Below are positions 20,541 to 31,963 of a stretch of DNA of 64,000 bases, in pieces. The stretch's first letter is position 1. Every line of letters starts with the position of its first letter. The notes under the pieces were generated by a model. It was given only the letters and a program-made list of their open reading frames with translations, was not told where the DNA came from and made no database searches. The stretch is from positions 186,001-250,000 of the forward strand of contig JAAVTG010000783.1 in assembly GCA_011947345.1 (NCBI GenBank), read 5' to 3'. The stretch is from Phytophthora quininea. Its lineage: Eukaryota; Oomycota; Peronosporomycetes; Peronosporales; Peronosporaceae. A program made the translations under genes and the position numbers.

Positions 20541-21613
20541 ATGAAAGCGTTCAACACCTTTGCGCGTCTGCAGGAGGGAGTCTACCGCTTCTCTCGAGGC
20601 GGCAATGCGCGCAAAACCTCCGGACCGAACGTGACTATCGTGGGTGGTGTTCATGGCAACGAACGCATTGGCGTCGAGGTGCTGGACACGCTCCGTCTCG
20701 CCTTGCTGAACGCTACGCCGCTGTCCGTGGCCGACGGTCTGTTCCCATTGATCTCCAGCGGCTCCGTGACGCTCGTGTACGGCAACCCGAGAGCGCAGCG
20801 CATCGGCAAGAGAGGCAGCGAGCCCCACGCTGATCTGAACCGCTGCTTCCCTCAAGACCTGCGCTCCAAAGAGCTGCCGACTGGGACGACCTATGAGCAG
20901 CAACGCGCGAAGGAGTTGGCGACGCTGTTCGCAGAGAGCGACTTGCTGCTAGACTTGCACTCGACCAACAAACCATCGCCGCCGTTTGTGAGACTGTCGG
21001 GGCACCAGACAGTGCCGACCAAGCTGTGGACTATCTCGGGTCGCCTGCCAACGAAGATGCTGCTGCTTGACCCCAAGCACCTCATCGGAGACGGAAACGT
21101 GGCGTTGACGGACGAGTTTGTCGGGGTACATGGAGGCATGGGGGTGTTATGAGAGTGGTGTGGCCAGCGATCTATCGCAGAACAAAATCGACAGCATCAC
21201 GCGCAGTGTGCTGCAAATGCTGCGTGTTGACATGCAGTCGATCGAGTTCACAAACGCCTCGGGGCAGACGAGAACGAGTGAAAGTGTCGAAGGTGAGGAA
21301 GCAGCGGCAGAGAATACTGCACGCGACGTGTACGAGGTCACAGAGGTGTTCAAGCTGACCAGCGACGGTTTCCGTTGGGCGGATGGAGTTGGAGAAGAGA
21401 ACTTCCAGCGGATTCAAGCAGACCAACCGATTGGCTTCGTCGGCGGTAAACCGTTTAAGGTCGGCTACGACTCGCACATTGTATTTCCGAAAATCCCGTC
21501 GCTCTGGAAAGTTGATGCGTAAGTATTCCACGTGCTCGAATGCTGTAATCACTGCTAACTTAATATTTTTGTTCGTGTGTAGGCCTCTTGGGTGGCTCAC
21601 GCGGCGTAAATGA
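20541..21613 (+). CDS. Aspartoacylase / AstE-AspA zinc hydrolase
   Basis: M14-like carboxypeptidase-fold deacylase (AstE_AspA). Motifs: GGVHGNERIG (zinc His38 and Glu41), a GNPRA arginine block, HADLNRCFP, and LLLDLHST with the third zinc ligand. The frame breaks at a run of five G near 21140. With one G fewer it continues as CYESGVASDLSQNKIDSI and on to QPIGFVGGKPFKVGYDSHIVFPK, the family C-terminus. An intron at 21519-21582 joins KVDA to PLGWLTRRK and the stop at 21613. Enzymes of this type cleave N-acetylaspartate or related N-acyl amino acids; the exact substrate cannot be read from sequence. It lies head-to-head with MINPP copy 1, with start codons only 47 bases apart, implying a shared promoter. 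Confidence 0.85.
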
Positions 21614-21669
21614 GCATGAACCAGCATTAGTATGTTGAAATTTCCCCGCAAGAACGTATCAAAGGAGGC

Positions 21670-22776
21670 TTACCAATCAGGGGCGAGTTTGAAGAGTAAG
21701 GCAAGTATCAGCGACGCTATGTGAATCAAATTCGTACGTTGCCCACTCATCTGTTGCGCCACTGTCGACCACTTTTCAAGCGTCGCCATCGCCTTCCCTG
21801 ACGCGAGTTGCTTCCTGGCCATCTCATAGCCGCTCTTGATACTGTCCGGCAAACCGCACGTACAAGCCAGCACCAGTATTATAAGCGATCGTAACGCCGC
21901 TAGGAGAATCATTTGCTGCACCATCGCCAAGCACCTCACGCAAAATAGCTGCAATTTCCCCAGCGGTCTCTCCCTGTAGCTCCTTGACAGGGCACTCCAA
22001 TCTCTTCAGGACACAGTTCATAACGCTTAAGCACAGTCTCCTCGTCTTGGCGAATTTCAACAATTTGTGCTGGTCCCATCGAGTTCAACTCGTCTAACCC
22101 AGCATAATGTACCACCAGCCCGTGCTCCACTCCCAGCTTCAGTAAAGCTTCACCGAAAATGCCCAGCAATTCAGGTTTGTAGACACCGATAACAACGCGG
22201 TTCCAGCCCTTAGGAAGAAGCAATCGACCGACAATATTAAACACGGTGCGGATACCAAGAGCCTTGCGCACAACATCCACGTGGCCCAGTATCGGATGGG
22301 AGTACGGCCCGATGATCTGTGCGTAGTACGCACTGCGTACTCAAGACAAGGCACCACCTGCTGCGGATGAAGCATGGGCACCCCCAGCTTCTATAATATG
22401 TCTACAGATCCAGACTGCTCGATATTGCCGTGTTTGGCACACCGAAGCACCGCAAGAAGCGGCAACAATTGCCGCAGCTGTCAAAATGTTCACCGTGTTC
22501 GCTACATCACCTCTAGTGCCCTCAATGTCAAAAACAGGTTGTCCAAGCTGCTCAGGATGGGACACAGCAACGGCTTATGAACAAATGTAAGAGGCAAAAG
22601 CAGCAATCTCAGTCCGTCTCGCCCTTGGCTGCAAGTAGTGCCAGCAACGCGCCCACCACTACAGGGTTCTTCGCACCTTCCGATACAATCTATCGTATCG
22701 TGAGCATAGCTTCCGGCCCCGTTAGATCCTCGCGAGCCACTAGCTTCTTCAGTACGGCGTTAACAGGGCTGCTCAT
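21670..22776 (-). pseudogene. Anthranilate phosphoribosyltransferase pseudogene (trpD-like)
   Basis: Reading downstream from ATG 22776: SSPVNAVLKKLVAREDLTG (N-terminal helical domain), an in-frame TAG, then NPVVVGALLALLAAKGET; a block with DIEGTRGDVANTVNILTAA in place of the invariant GTGGD loop; AKHGN; a second in-frame TAG before KLGVPMLHPQQVVPC; GHVDVVRKALGIRTVFNIVG; VVIGVYKPELL; GLDELNSMGP; and finally CGLPDSIKSGYEMARKQLASGKAMATLEKW. The order is exactly that of TrpD, the second step of tryptophan synthesis from chorismate. Two nonsense codons, at least three frameshifts and loss of a catalytic glycine make this a pseudogene rather than a sequencing artefact alone. Confidence 0.8.
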
Positions 22777-23023
22777 CTTTCCTAGCACTGATATCACTGA
22801 TAGTTTTTGACACGTAATACGAGTTGTTATCTACTCACATTTATTTCTTGCCATTGAATGTTGCTCTCGTAGCAGTCCCACCGAGCTCCACACCAATCCC
22901 GCCGTAACAACGTACGTCGCCACACACACACAGGCAAAGGTCGTGTAACACGAACACCAGCACAAAGGTCAAGTACCATCACCACCTGCACGTATCAAAC
23001 ATTACAACAACTATACTTCTCAA
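22777..23023. other. Intergenic, no gene seen
   Basis: Includes a short CA-repeat (near 22921-22932). Nothing coding was recognised. Confidence 0.4.
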
Positions 23024-23420
23024 TTAGGTAGAGCAGAATCCACGTACTGCAGCACAGCTAGAGATCAAGATGTACAAGTGGGCGTGGTACGGCACCACCT
23101 TCACCGCCGGATACAGAGCGAACAACGAGTACGCTAAAACGCCTACAAGCCACAACATCACATTAGCACTAAGAACCATAACTGCAGCAGCAGCTACGCA
23201 CCCAAGTGGGCGTTTGACAGGTCGAGTGCCTCTGGACAAGCCCCAAATACGCCAGCAGACTGCCGTACTCGCTAGTCAGCACGCCTGAGCACGAGAAGCG
23301 CTCAAAGTCGCATATAGCCTCGTATTGTTGCTCCGCCTTCTTCTTCTCTTTCACGTGCACTGCGTAGAGCGACACCACCACGCCCATTACCCCCAGGGTA
23401 CTCAACCTTCGCCCATGCAT
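23024..23420 (-). pseudogene. VKOR-like (vitamin K epoxide reductase family) gene, broken
   Basis: From ATG 23420 the frame reads MHGRRLSTLGVMGVVVSLYAVHVKE, a first transmembrane helix, then YEAICDFERFSCSGVLTSEYG, which matches the conserved loop cysteine pair and the Ser of VKORC1-type enzymes. The frame fails near 23240. In shifted frames LSNAHLG (the SN..LG motif) and a hydrophobic run (VMVLSANVMLWLVGVLAYSL) follow, but I cannot find the redox-active CxxC in helix 4. Either two indels hide it or the gene is dead. VKORs pass electrons to quinones and support disulfide formation in the ER. It diverges from URB1 with under 100 bases between starts. Confidence 0.6.
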
Positions 23421-23508
23421 CTCTTCAAGATCGTAAATGTAGCCATCATGGGTACAGCGTACCACTGCTGTCGGCCAGTCATACTCCACTTTGGTATTGG
23501 AGCTGGCC

Positions 23509-26500
23509 ATGGCGCTGCGCGAGCTGTTGCTGGCGGCGGAGCGCTCCCGCCCGCTGGATGAGGCCATCTGTAGCTTCTCTCGGACATTAGGACTGCCCCA
23601 GAACGTCGATGGAGACTTGGAGACCTCGGAAGAGGACGCAGAGGAAGCCACAGCCAAGTTCCTGACCATCCACCCCAAAGGGGAACTGCTGCTGAGCGTC
23701 TGGCCGGAGCAGCACGGCGCTGGCAGTCGGTGGGAGAAACGAGAGAGCTTCGCCGTGTTCCTGCAGGTGGTGCAACACTTCTTGCAGGCTCAGACGCAGC
23801 GGGATGTGGCTCTAGCCGAGGAGTTTGCGTTGCGCATCATCCGGGACAAGAGTGTGCAGCTGGAGAAGCTGCTGAGCTGGAGCGACAAGCCTCTCATCGA
23901 GTTCAGGGCCCTGCAGCTGCTTGGGGCGCTAGTGCGGGTCAGTGGAGCTGCAGCTAGAGAGCTGGTGCGGCTCTTCAACTTCCAGAGCCCGGTATTTGTC
24001 AAGATGGCTACACGCAGGTGGAAGAAGGCCGAGCCAGAAGAGGACGAGCCTGCTTTCCAGCTGAGGCGAGCCTACGTGGACTTGGTGCTGGCACTGACGG
24101 CGTGTCGGGACAAAAGTGTGCACCGCTTTGCTACGAAGGAAGGTGGGCTAACGACGTCGCTGTTTAAGAGCATGGACAGCGACTCGGAGGAAATTTTGGC
24201 GGTGGTTTTGAAAAGCTTCGGGAGCTGGTGCTGAATAACTCAGAGGTGGAGCACAAGAGCAAGCTCGTGGTGTTTAATGGCACCTGTGTGCATCAACTGT
24301 TGGCTTTACTGCAAGCAGAGGAAGATGAAGCTGTGCGGGACACTGCGTTGGGTGTACTCAATGCGATTTTCTTCGAGGAAGAGGCGCTGTATGTGGTGCC
24401 TACGAAGCAGGCGCTGCGATTGTTCCTGTCCAAATCTGTTGCCAGTGGACCACAGAATGATGAGACGGCGATCACGTCGGAACAAATGTACGCCGTCAAG
24501 GTTATCCGGAATGCTATTGTCACGATTGGAGTGAACGAGCTGCTACGCAGTACGCAAGCGCAGACGTTTGTCATGACCATGCTGGCCAAATTCCCAGGAT
24601 TCTTGCCGGAGTATCTTGCCGCATTGTCGGTGCAGCTTGAGCCGCAGCCGGTGTTCCGTTGGTTCTGCGTGGCCTCTCTGGTGCAAAATTATTGTCTTGC
24701 TCATTGGACGCGGTTGCGATCGGTATGCCTGAGGCAAAGAGCGGAGAGGAACTTCCGTCGTGGTGTAGTCCGCAAAACCTGGCAGCCCGACTTATCGCGC
24801 CAGGTAGTTTTCGCAAGGAGCTTTCGCGCGGTATTCAGCATGGAAACAACCTGGTCATTTACTCGTCGTTGGGCATTATGGAGGCTATGTTGCAGCGTTA
24901 TGTGTGTCTGGCGCCGTCATTCAAGCAAGCGGAAGTGGTTTCTGACGTGCAATCAGAGCTTCGCTTCTTGCTTCCTAGTCCTGAAGCACTTGTATCGCTA
25001 CTGTTGAAACTCTGCGCTTCGCAGCAGCGGACGACCGCGCTTATTTACGTGCGCGCGCTCACGGTTTTCCGTCTGTACCTGAGTGCATTCCCAAGCGATG
25101 CGCGAGGTCAAAGTTGACTTTACCAAGACACTGGCGTGGCGTTATCTCGATGCAAAAGTTGCTGACGGTGGTGAAGAGACCATGCCAGCGCCCATGCAGA
25201 GTCTTATTGTCGCCGAGATGCTTCGCTTCCTGCTTGTCGTGGATGCTTCACGACTGCGGTTTCTGTTTGCCAACACAGGCAATTCTAGTCAGTCGAAGCT
25301 ACTGCAAATGTTGGTTTTGTATGTTTCTACTCCAAGTCAAGTAGTGCAGGAGTTGACCGCGCGTGTTCTTCACCGAACACTACTCGCTTCGGATGTTTTT
25401 GGCCAGGACTCGCACGATTTCGGTCGTGCCAACGAAGAGGTTACGTTTTGGCTCGAGAGTTTGCGTGCAAGTGGCGACGTGGCCTGTGCTGGGTTCATGG
25501 AGCAACTGATGCGTCTAGTGATGGATGACCCACTCGTGTATGTTGCGATTGGGAGCCGCGTATTGACAGGAACGTTCACATCGTCGTCCTTGAGTCCAAT
25601 GACGATAGCGCTTGTGGTATTCCTCAACTCTCGAGCCGCGAAAGAAGCTACGTCTTCCAGTGTGGATATGTCATTGTACCGTACCGATTCCCGCGCTGTA
25701 ACCTTTGCTGTGCGTGTTCTGCTAGCTCTTTGCCGACTAGCAAACATCCGCAGCAACTGGTCAAGCTGATTGCGGAAGATGATCTCTCGATTGACCCAAC
25801 AACTGAACAAAAGCAATTGGCAAAGATGCCAACAGTGATGGAAAGAAAGAAAGAGAAAAGCAGATTCTGATGTATCTGGAAGTGACCCTTACTTGTGGTT
25901 GAAGACTCAATGTGAAGCAATAGCGTCAGGAAGCAGCGCATTTTACGAGCTTCTTTCACCGAAGAAAAGGCGAAAGCAACGAGCACCAAATGGCATCACT
26001 TTGGTGAACCGAGTGCCTTTACTTCTGCGCTGACTGCATTGACACCTGTTAATTTTACAGCTTCCTGGGAAGAAATTGTCGACAATTGCGCTGAAGTGGC
26101 CGAGTCGTTTGACTTGGTATTCCACTATCTGTCAGCAAGAGGCGATGTGGATATTCTTTCATTGTTGGCTACTACGGCGCAGTCGTCGACAAAGAAAAAG
26201 GCAACCAGTAAATCTCTCAAGGTGATAGAGTTCCTCAAGAAGCTCCCGACACAGTTAGTCCTCCAGCATGTTCTCTTCAGTGTTCCCAGCAAGTCTTTCG
26301 ATGAACAACACTCGATGATTGCGAATCTGACCAGCGTCATCAAACGAAAAATCAGTAGCAACAACTTAGCTGCGGATGAGGCTGCCCGCATGTGCGAGCA
26401 AGTGCTCTTCTTCTTGTCGTCGAGCCAACACGGATTTTCAGACCACGGACACGAACAATTGTGCGAAGTGTTGGTATTGTTGCTGACTGTCGTCATCATC

Positions 26501-29500
26501 TCGATTGACCCGAGTAACACGTCGACATCAGCAGTGGTCTTGCGTATCTTTTACAAATTGCGAGCTGTTGCGACTGATACTTCAAGTGACCTGCTGCGCC
26601 AGAAACTCTTGGCTGCGGAAATCGTGGCTTTGCGATTGTACTCAGCAAAGCTGCCTGATACACCACTGAAATCGTTATGCGAATTGAGCGGCTTGTTTCA
26701 GCGTGCTGGCGTGCCAGTTATGGCTGTTTTGAGTTTGCGCACCCCAGCCAATGTATGCGTCACGGTGCTCGACAAGTTATTGCAGCAATTCAGTTCAACC
26801 TCGACCAACGCACCTCATGTGGTACTTATCCAACGCGTGCTGCTAGCCTTGGGAGAAACCAAGAAAGAATACGGCTCTTTTGCGGATTACAAGCGCTCGA
26901 AGATGTTGACCCGAAAGTTATGGCAACTTTTGACTAGCCAAAGCGATGCACGGCCGACGGCATGGTTCACGACTGGATTCACAGTTTTGGGTGAACTTGG
27001 TGGCATTGATGCAGCCACGGCAGTTGGGGCGATTGAGAGCTCGCTAGTGCCTCTGGTTGCACGAAGTGCTGAAGCCAGCGTAGATGATAATTACGCGAGC
27101 AGCTGCACGGACGTGCTCCGTGCGATTGTCACCGCAATTCAGGGCGATAATGCTGGACGGCTTTCCCAGTTGCATTCGAGAAGCAGCTCCTTCAGCACTT
27201 GCAGCGCGAAAATGACGAGCGCATTCGATGTGCGTTAGTGGGAGCGTTGTACAACGTGTTTACACGTATTGCGAATCCTGCGCTACGACAATTTTCAGCA
27301 GAGCTCCTTCCAGGGTGCTGTGAACGTGTATTGTTACCTTCCCCAGCTAATCGTGACGCTGAGCTCGCGCTATTAAAGCACATGGCTGTGGATGATTTTG
27401 CTGCAGTTGATGCCATCACGTTATCTGCTTCTGCTGGTGCAATCGTGAAGAAGCTTGCGAAATCTAAGCTAAATGGCGAACTGTCGACTACGCAGTTGCT
27501 TGGGCTGCTCCTGTTGTCTCGTACAGAAGGGTTGACAGCTCGATTGGGAACTTGCTACCCGTTCTTTTACGCACAGCACTTCATGTGATGCAAAGTGGCT
27601 CTACTGATTCTTCCCGCTTCGACGCGGTCACGGTACTTGTTGCAAATGCTGCTAAACGTTTGGAGCTGCAAGATCAAAACACCAAAACGACTATCTTGAA
27701 CATTGTGTTGCCGGTATTTGCTGAGGCGCGAGAAGTGGTCGAAGGAGCGGATCGAATGGGCCTGTGTTTGTGACGTTTGTGAGCTTGACGGCAGCGCTGT
27801 TGCGTCTTGTGGGAAATGATGCCCATGAGCTGGGCTTTGACTTTACTGCGCAGTTGGATGCTATCGTCAAAAGTCCGAGTTTTGTGGAGAACTTACAGGG
27901 CACATCAAACTCGAGTGTGAAGCTGTTGACCGTTCAGGTAATTGCGCGTCTTGCTCGCATCACTGGCAACTATACACGGGCGTTGCTACAGTTGCTGCTC
28001 AGCGCGTATTCAATGTCTCTTTCAACGTTCGATCGCAGTCTGCGCGTGCTCTTCCAAGATTTCGAGACCCACGGAGAGCTTTCACTCGCAAGCATGGGCT
28101 TTCGCTTTGGTGCGTCATCTACAGCGTTGCCAGCTAAGGACATGTCGCATAATGATCTGGTTGACGACTCGGCCTGGCTGCTTGGTGGCGGAATTGAACA
28201 AAGTCGTGTCCGAGCTACAATTGAGCACTTTCCGCTCGACCGCGAAATTTCCACAGCGAGCGATGCTGCTCTGTTGGATATTGGTGGGTTGTCTGTTGAA
28301 GAAAAAGAGGAGGACAGCGATCAATCCGTCATGGAGATTGGTCAAGACGGGAAAGCTGAAGCGTATGACCCCGCGTTTCTGTTGCCAATGCTGTCGCACT
28401 TCATCTCTTCGTCCGACTTGCCTGATGCTGGTATTGTTCAGCAAGGTTTGTTAGGTGTAGCAGTTCGTGCTACGTCGTCCAGCGCTGCAAGCATTCGCTC
28501 GTACGCTTATGGCATCCTTGCACATCTGCACGAGTCTCTGCAAGGTACTGCTGAAGCAACAAACGATTTCAAGGCTGGGCGTCAGGTGCATCTGCTGTTG
28601 GATGTTTTCCGCCGAGCTGCAGAAGAACCTCTCGAAGAGGTGCCCTCTGTGCTGACGGTGTTTTTGAACGACGCCCTTGCCGTGCTGATGCGACCCACCC
28701 ATGTGCTGTATCCGCAAGTGAACCACTTCTTGTTGGCTCGCCCTGCGATGGACCTGGGCGACGTGCCGATGTTCTATTCACTGTTTAACAGTCGAGCGCC
28801 GCTGAATTTCCGCCAAGAGCGCTCGTGGCTGCTGCATACACTGCGCCGGGGAGTTCGACGTGACGATGATGTCTCTCTGCTGATCCGCCGTCACGTGCTC
28901 CCGATGCTGCTGAGCTTTTTCACGTCTGAATTGGCTGATACACATACGCAGCCACTGATCACGAGCATCCTGCTAGAGACATTGCGGACACCTTCAGGTG
29001 GAGTTTATCTGGTGACAAAGGCAGCATTGCTGGAATGGGTCGCGGCGCAGTTCGTCAAGCAAAGAGTTGTCGCTGGGTCGACTTCGTCGCGCAAGGAGAA
29101 GCCTTCGGTGCGCGGAGCATCGCCGACTCTGCTGCTTCCACTCGTGTCGCTTTTTGAAGAGGCGCTACAGGACAATGTGTGGGACGATCTCGATGCTACG
29201 CAGCAGCATGCGGCCGCGCTGCAGGTTTCGAATGCATTTGCAGCGCTCCATGCCGCAGCTTCGGCTCGTCGCTCAAACTCGAGCAGTGACCGTGTGATCA
29301 TAACCAAGGTTGCAGTTTTGGCGCAGCTGGTTCTACGCCGAGCAGGATTAATTTGTTCGCTTGTCGTTCTGGAGAAGGTCCTGGAATCTGTTCAGCAGAC
29401 CCATGTACCGACCACTGCAGCGTTGGAATCTGCCGAACTGGTGGCTGGAAGCCTAACAAGTTGGCTAGTGCAGCAACGTCATGCCGAGGCCCAAAAGAAC

Positions 29501-29725
29501 CGCTTTTCGGACTGGGCGCGTGTCATCCGCCAGGCAGCTACCATTCTCGCACCGTGCATTGACACAGCTCAAGTGGCTGGGAGTATCTCGCTCAATCACC
29601 AGCAGCGTGCTAGGATTGCGTTCAACCACATGAAGGTCGTTCTGGACGAGCTACCAACTCTCAAGCAACTCGTATTGGCACCTCAGAGTGACGCCAATAC
29701 CACGTACGCTCCAGCATTTCTATAG
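23509..29725 (+). CDS. URB1: Nucleolar pre-ribosome-associated protein URB1/NPA1 (frame-broken)
   Basis: One very long alpha-solenoid protein (about 2,000 residues). I start it at ATG 23509 in a GCCATGG context. The N-terminal Npa1 domain shows IRDKSVQLEKLLSWSDKPL, RALQLLGALVRVSG, RELVRLFNFQSP and, after a one-base slip at a GGG run near 24226, RELVLNNSEVEHKSKLVVFN. The C-terminal NopRA1 region is in the intact frame 27764-29725: VPMFYSLFNSRAPLNFRQE, RSWLLHTLRRGVRRDDDV and RRHVLPMLLSFF. At least six frame changes occur (near 24230, 24660, 25090, 25770-26040, 27220, 27570, 27770) without intron-like sequence. URB1 acts in early 60S ribosomal subunit assembly in the nucleolus. All conserved blocks survive, so sequence indels are the likeliest cause of the breaks. 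Confidence 0.85.
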
Positions 29726-30127
29726 ACCATGATCGACGTTAACAATAAACAAGCTTCGCGACTTATAAAAAAGTTGCGGGATGCACGTTTGGAATAAGAT
29801 GATTGCGAATGCCACTTTCGACGCAAACAAACCATGAATTATGAACAATATTTGAATCCTTGATAGACTTTACTCGGCGAAAACTTGCCATCATAGAAGA
29901 GAGAGAGAGTTCCATCTCGACGGTTCGTGCCAAAACACCTATCTGGTGCAATCGACATGCAAAGAAAACAAACTCACACTACGAAACTTTAACCGATACA
30001 CCAAGTACTTTCCAACGTACAAAACAAAAAAGAACACACAGCACAACTCACCTGTAAGAGGATAAAACTGCCGGAGTTTTGGCCAGCCGTTGAGCGACTC
30101 GCCCCGTCCACAGGCAGAGTTCTCCCC
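29726..30127. other. Intergenic, URB1 to RxLR effector
   Basis: About 400 bases, A-rich toward 30040. It presumably holds the effector promoter. No gene was seen. Confidence 0.4.
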
Positions 30128-30538
30128 ATGCGTCTACTGTGCTACGTCTTCTTGCTGATTGCGATCATCTTTGCCACCTCCTCCACTGCGACGGCAACCA
30201 AAGACCTCGAATTGACGTTGGCAGACATCAAAATTCTGAACCGATTCGCCGTTGACATCGACAAGCGAACCCTGCGATCTACCAAGACCGATGACGAGCT
30301 GACGGCCGACGACGAGGAGCGAGCTGGTTTCAAGCTCCCATCGAGTCTCCAAGATGATGACTGGGGTCTCGACCGCAAGCTCTCCCAGAGCACTCTGAAT
30401 GGTACTTTCAGGACGCTGAACAAGTTCAAGATCAAGCCCTCAACGCTGCAGTCCAAGTTCAAAATCACAGAGAAGAGCAAGAGCTACGGTTTTGCTGAAG
30501 TACACCAGTTCTGGAACAAGGCACATGGAGTTGCATAA
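30128..30538 (+). CDS. Candidate RxLR-dEER effector
   Basis: Intron-free 136-residue protein. Residues 1-22 form a strong signal peptide (hydrophobic core YVFLLIAIIFA, cleavage likely near ATATK). RTLR lies at 47-50 and DEER at 62-65, the spacing and order expected for oomycete RxLR effectors, which are secreted and enter host cells. The C-terminal effector part (66-136) is short, basic and rich in K/S/T. No clear full W-Y module is visible, although a lone Trp occurs near the end (HQFWNKAH). The target is unknown. It stands alone between a housekeeping gene and decayed repeats, a common setting for such effectors. Confidence 0.88.
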   Translation: MRLLCYVFLLIAIIFATSSTATATKDLELTLADIKILNRFAVDIDKRTLRSTKTDDELTADDEERAGFKLPSSLQDDDWGLDRKLSQSTLNGTFRTLNKFKIKPSTLQSKFKITEKSKSYGFAEVHQFWNKAHGVA

Positions 30539-30562
30539 ACCTTGGGAAGGCTGTCCAACTCG

Positions 30563-31310
30563 TCAAGACCACACTTTCGTTACATGTAAAATATATCGTT
30601 TGCAGTTCTTTCGCGACAGTTTGAAAGTTACTTCGTTGCGGAACACCCCATGAAATCGACACAAGCTCCACAATTTCTTTTCGCCTTCAATTCCGCAGTC
30701 AATTTGAGCCCACTCGCTCATCAGGAAACAGATCAAACGCGCATTGCCAGGAAGTTCCAGCCGCCGTCTCAGCTTTTCAACGTAGGCATCTGTCCGGATG
30801 TGTTTCGTTCTCTGATCGAGATTGACAACGCTTTCTTCACAGTCGCCACCATTGATGACAACTATGCCGCCAGCCGTCCAGTCAAGCTTTCCTGATTCGA
30901 TCGGATGTTGTGAAATCGTGTCTGCACCACTTGTTCCCGCACACTGCATCACCTTCGACGGAGCAATTTCACCAAAACATCACAAGTGTCACTATCGAGC
31001 GCTGAAGAACCAGTAGCGCATTATTTCTCAGTGCATAAAAGAAATTTCGTTGGACGTAGCAACCAGTAAGGCGGTCGCTGGCAGCCAAAATTTCTTCTCC
31101 AGATCTCCCGTTTGGCGCTTTTATATTCTCTTGCTTCACACCGTCCTTGTCTCCGCTACCTTCCTCTTTGCTAAGTACAGGCGCAACTGTCTGGCGTCGC
31201 ACGTGGACCAAGCGGCCTGGATCGATGACGACGGAAAAAGGTTCATCCTTATCGCCCACTACCGCGCACATCAGCTCCATCTTTGGGAACTGGGAACTTG
31301 TCCCCATCAA
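30563..31310 (-). pseudogene. Decayed ORF, possibly Crinkler-like (copy B)
   Basis: Minus-strand fragments. Near 31283 a frame starts MELMCAVVGDKDEPFSVVID, resembling the N-terminal ubiquitin-like header of Crinkler (CRN) proteins (CxxVG...FSVxID) and followed by VKQENIKA. Further on SDRLTGCYV and, at 30952-30563, unrelated-looking segments occur. The frames are short and interrupted. The CRN assignment rests on weak motif resemblance and is tentative. Confidence 0.35.
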
Positions 31311-31346
31311 ATAGAAAACGACAGCATGTGCCTCCGACGAGCTAAG

Positions 31347-31930
31347 CTAACCAACACCAGATCCTTTGTGACGGAGTGGCAACACTAAGTGTCTTGTTAA
31401 TGCTTCATACTTTCTTAGCCTAGCAATCCTCATGAAGTGATCGATTTTACTTAAAGTCAGACACGCATCTTCTTTGCTTTCTCCAGTTACCGCAAATGTT
31501 GCCCAACCCGGAGATTCCACATCCTCGAGAATGTTGAGAGAGAATTCTGCTGCCTTGTCAACAGCACCTGACCGATCAACCAAACAGAACTGTAAGCTCT
31601 CGTCTTCCGAGATACGAGGCGCGAGTTAGTGACATGTTTGTCGAGCATGTCATCTTCCAAGAAACTGAGAAGTTCATCGATCATGTAAACATCCACTTCA
31701 GGACCTCACGGAACAGAGATCAAGTCTGAAGGAAGTTCCACCAGCATGTGGACCACCCCAGTCTTCGGGAGATCGGCAAACACAGTACCAATTTCTTGTA
31801 ATGAACTAAAGCATCGGTGGCTTTTACTTTCGTATATCCTTTGACGTAGCACTCAGAGAGGCGGTCGCTCATAGGCAAGAGCCCTCTTCCAATTCACGTC
31901 CACCGTCATCTTCGATCTAGTCAACAAGTT
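31347..31930 (-). pseudogene. Decayed ORF related to copy B (copy A)
   Basis: Minus-strand fragments that share SDRLSECYV with the copy at 30563-31310, then PKTGVVHMLVELP, which resembles the HVLV(V/E)xP box ending CRN headers. Frames at 31696-31487 and 31583-31347 follow. No start is seen and the N-terminal part is missing. Probably an older tandem duplicate of copy B. Confidence 0.35.
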
Positions 31931-31963
31931 TCGAAGTGTGTAAATATGAAGAGTATATAGCGT

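Noticed and set aside
22921..22932. CA dinucleotide run as a possible microsatellite
   Set aside because: Only about six units; too short to call a meaningful repeat.
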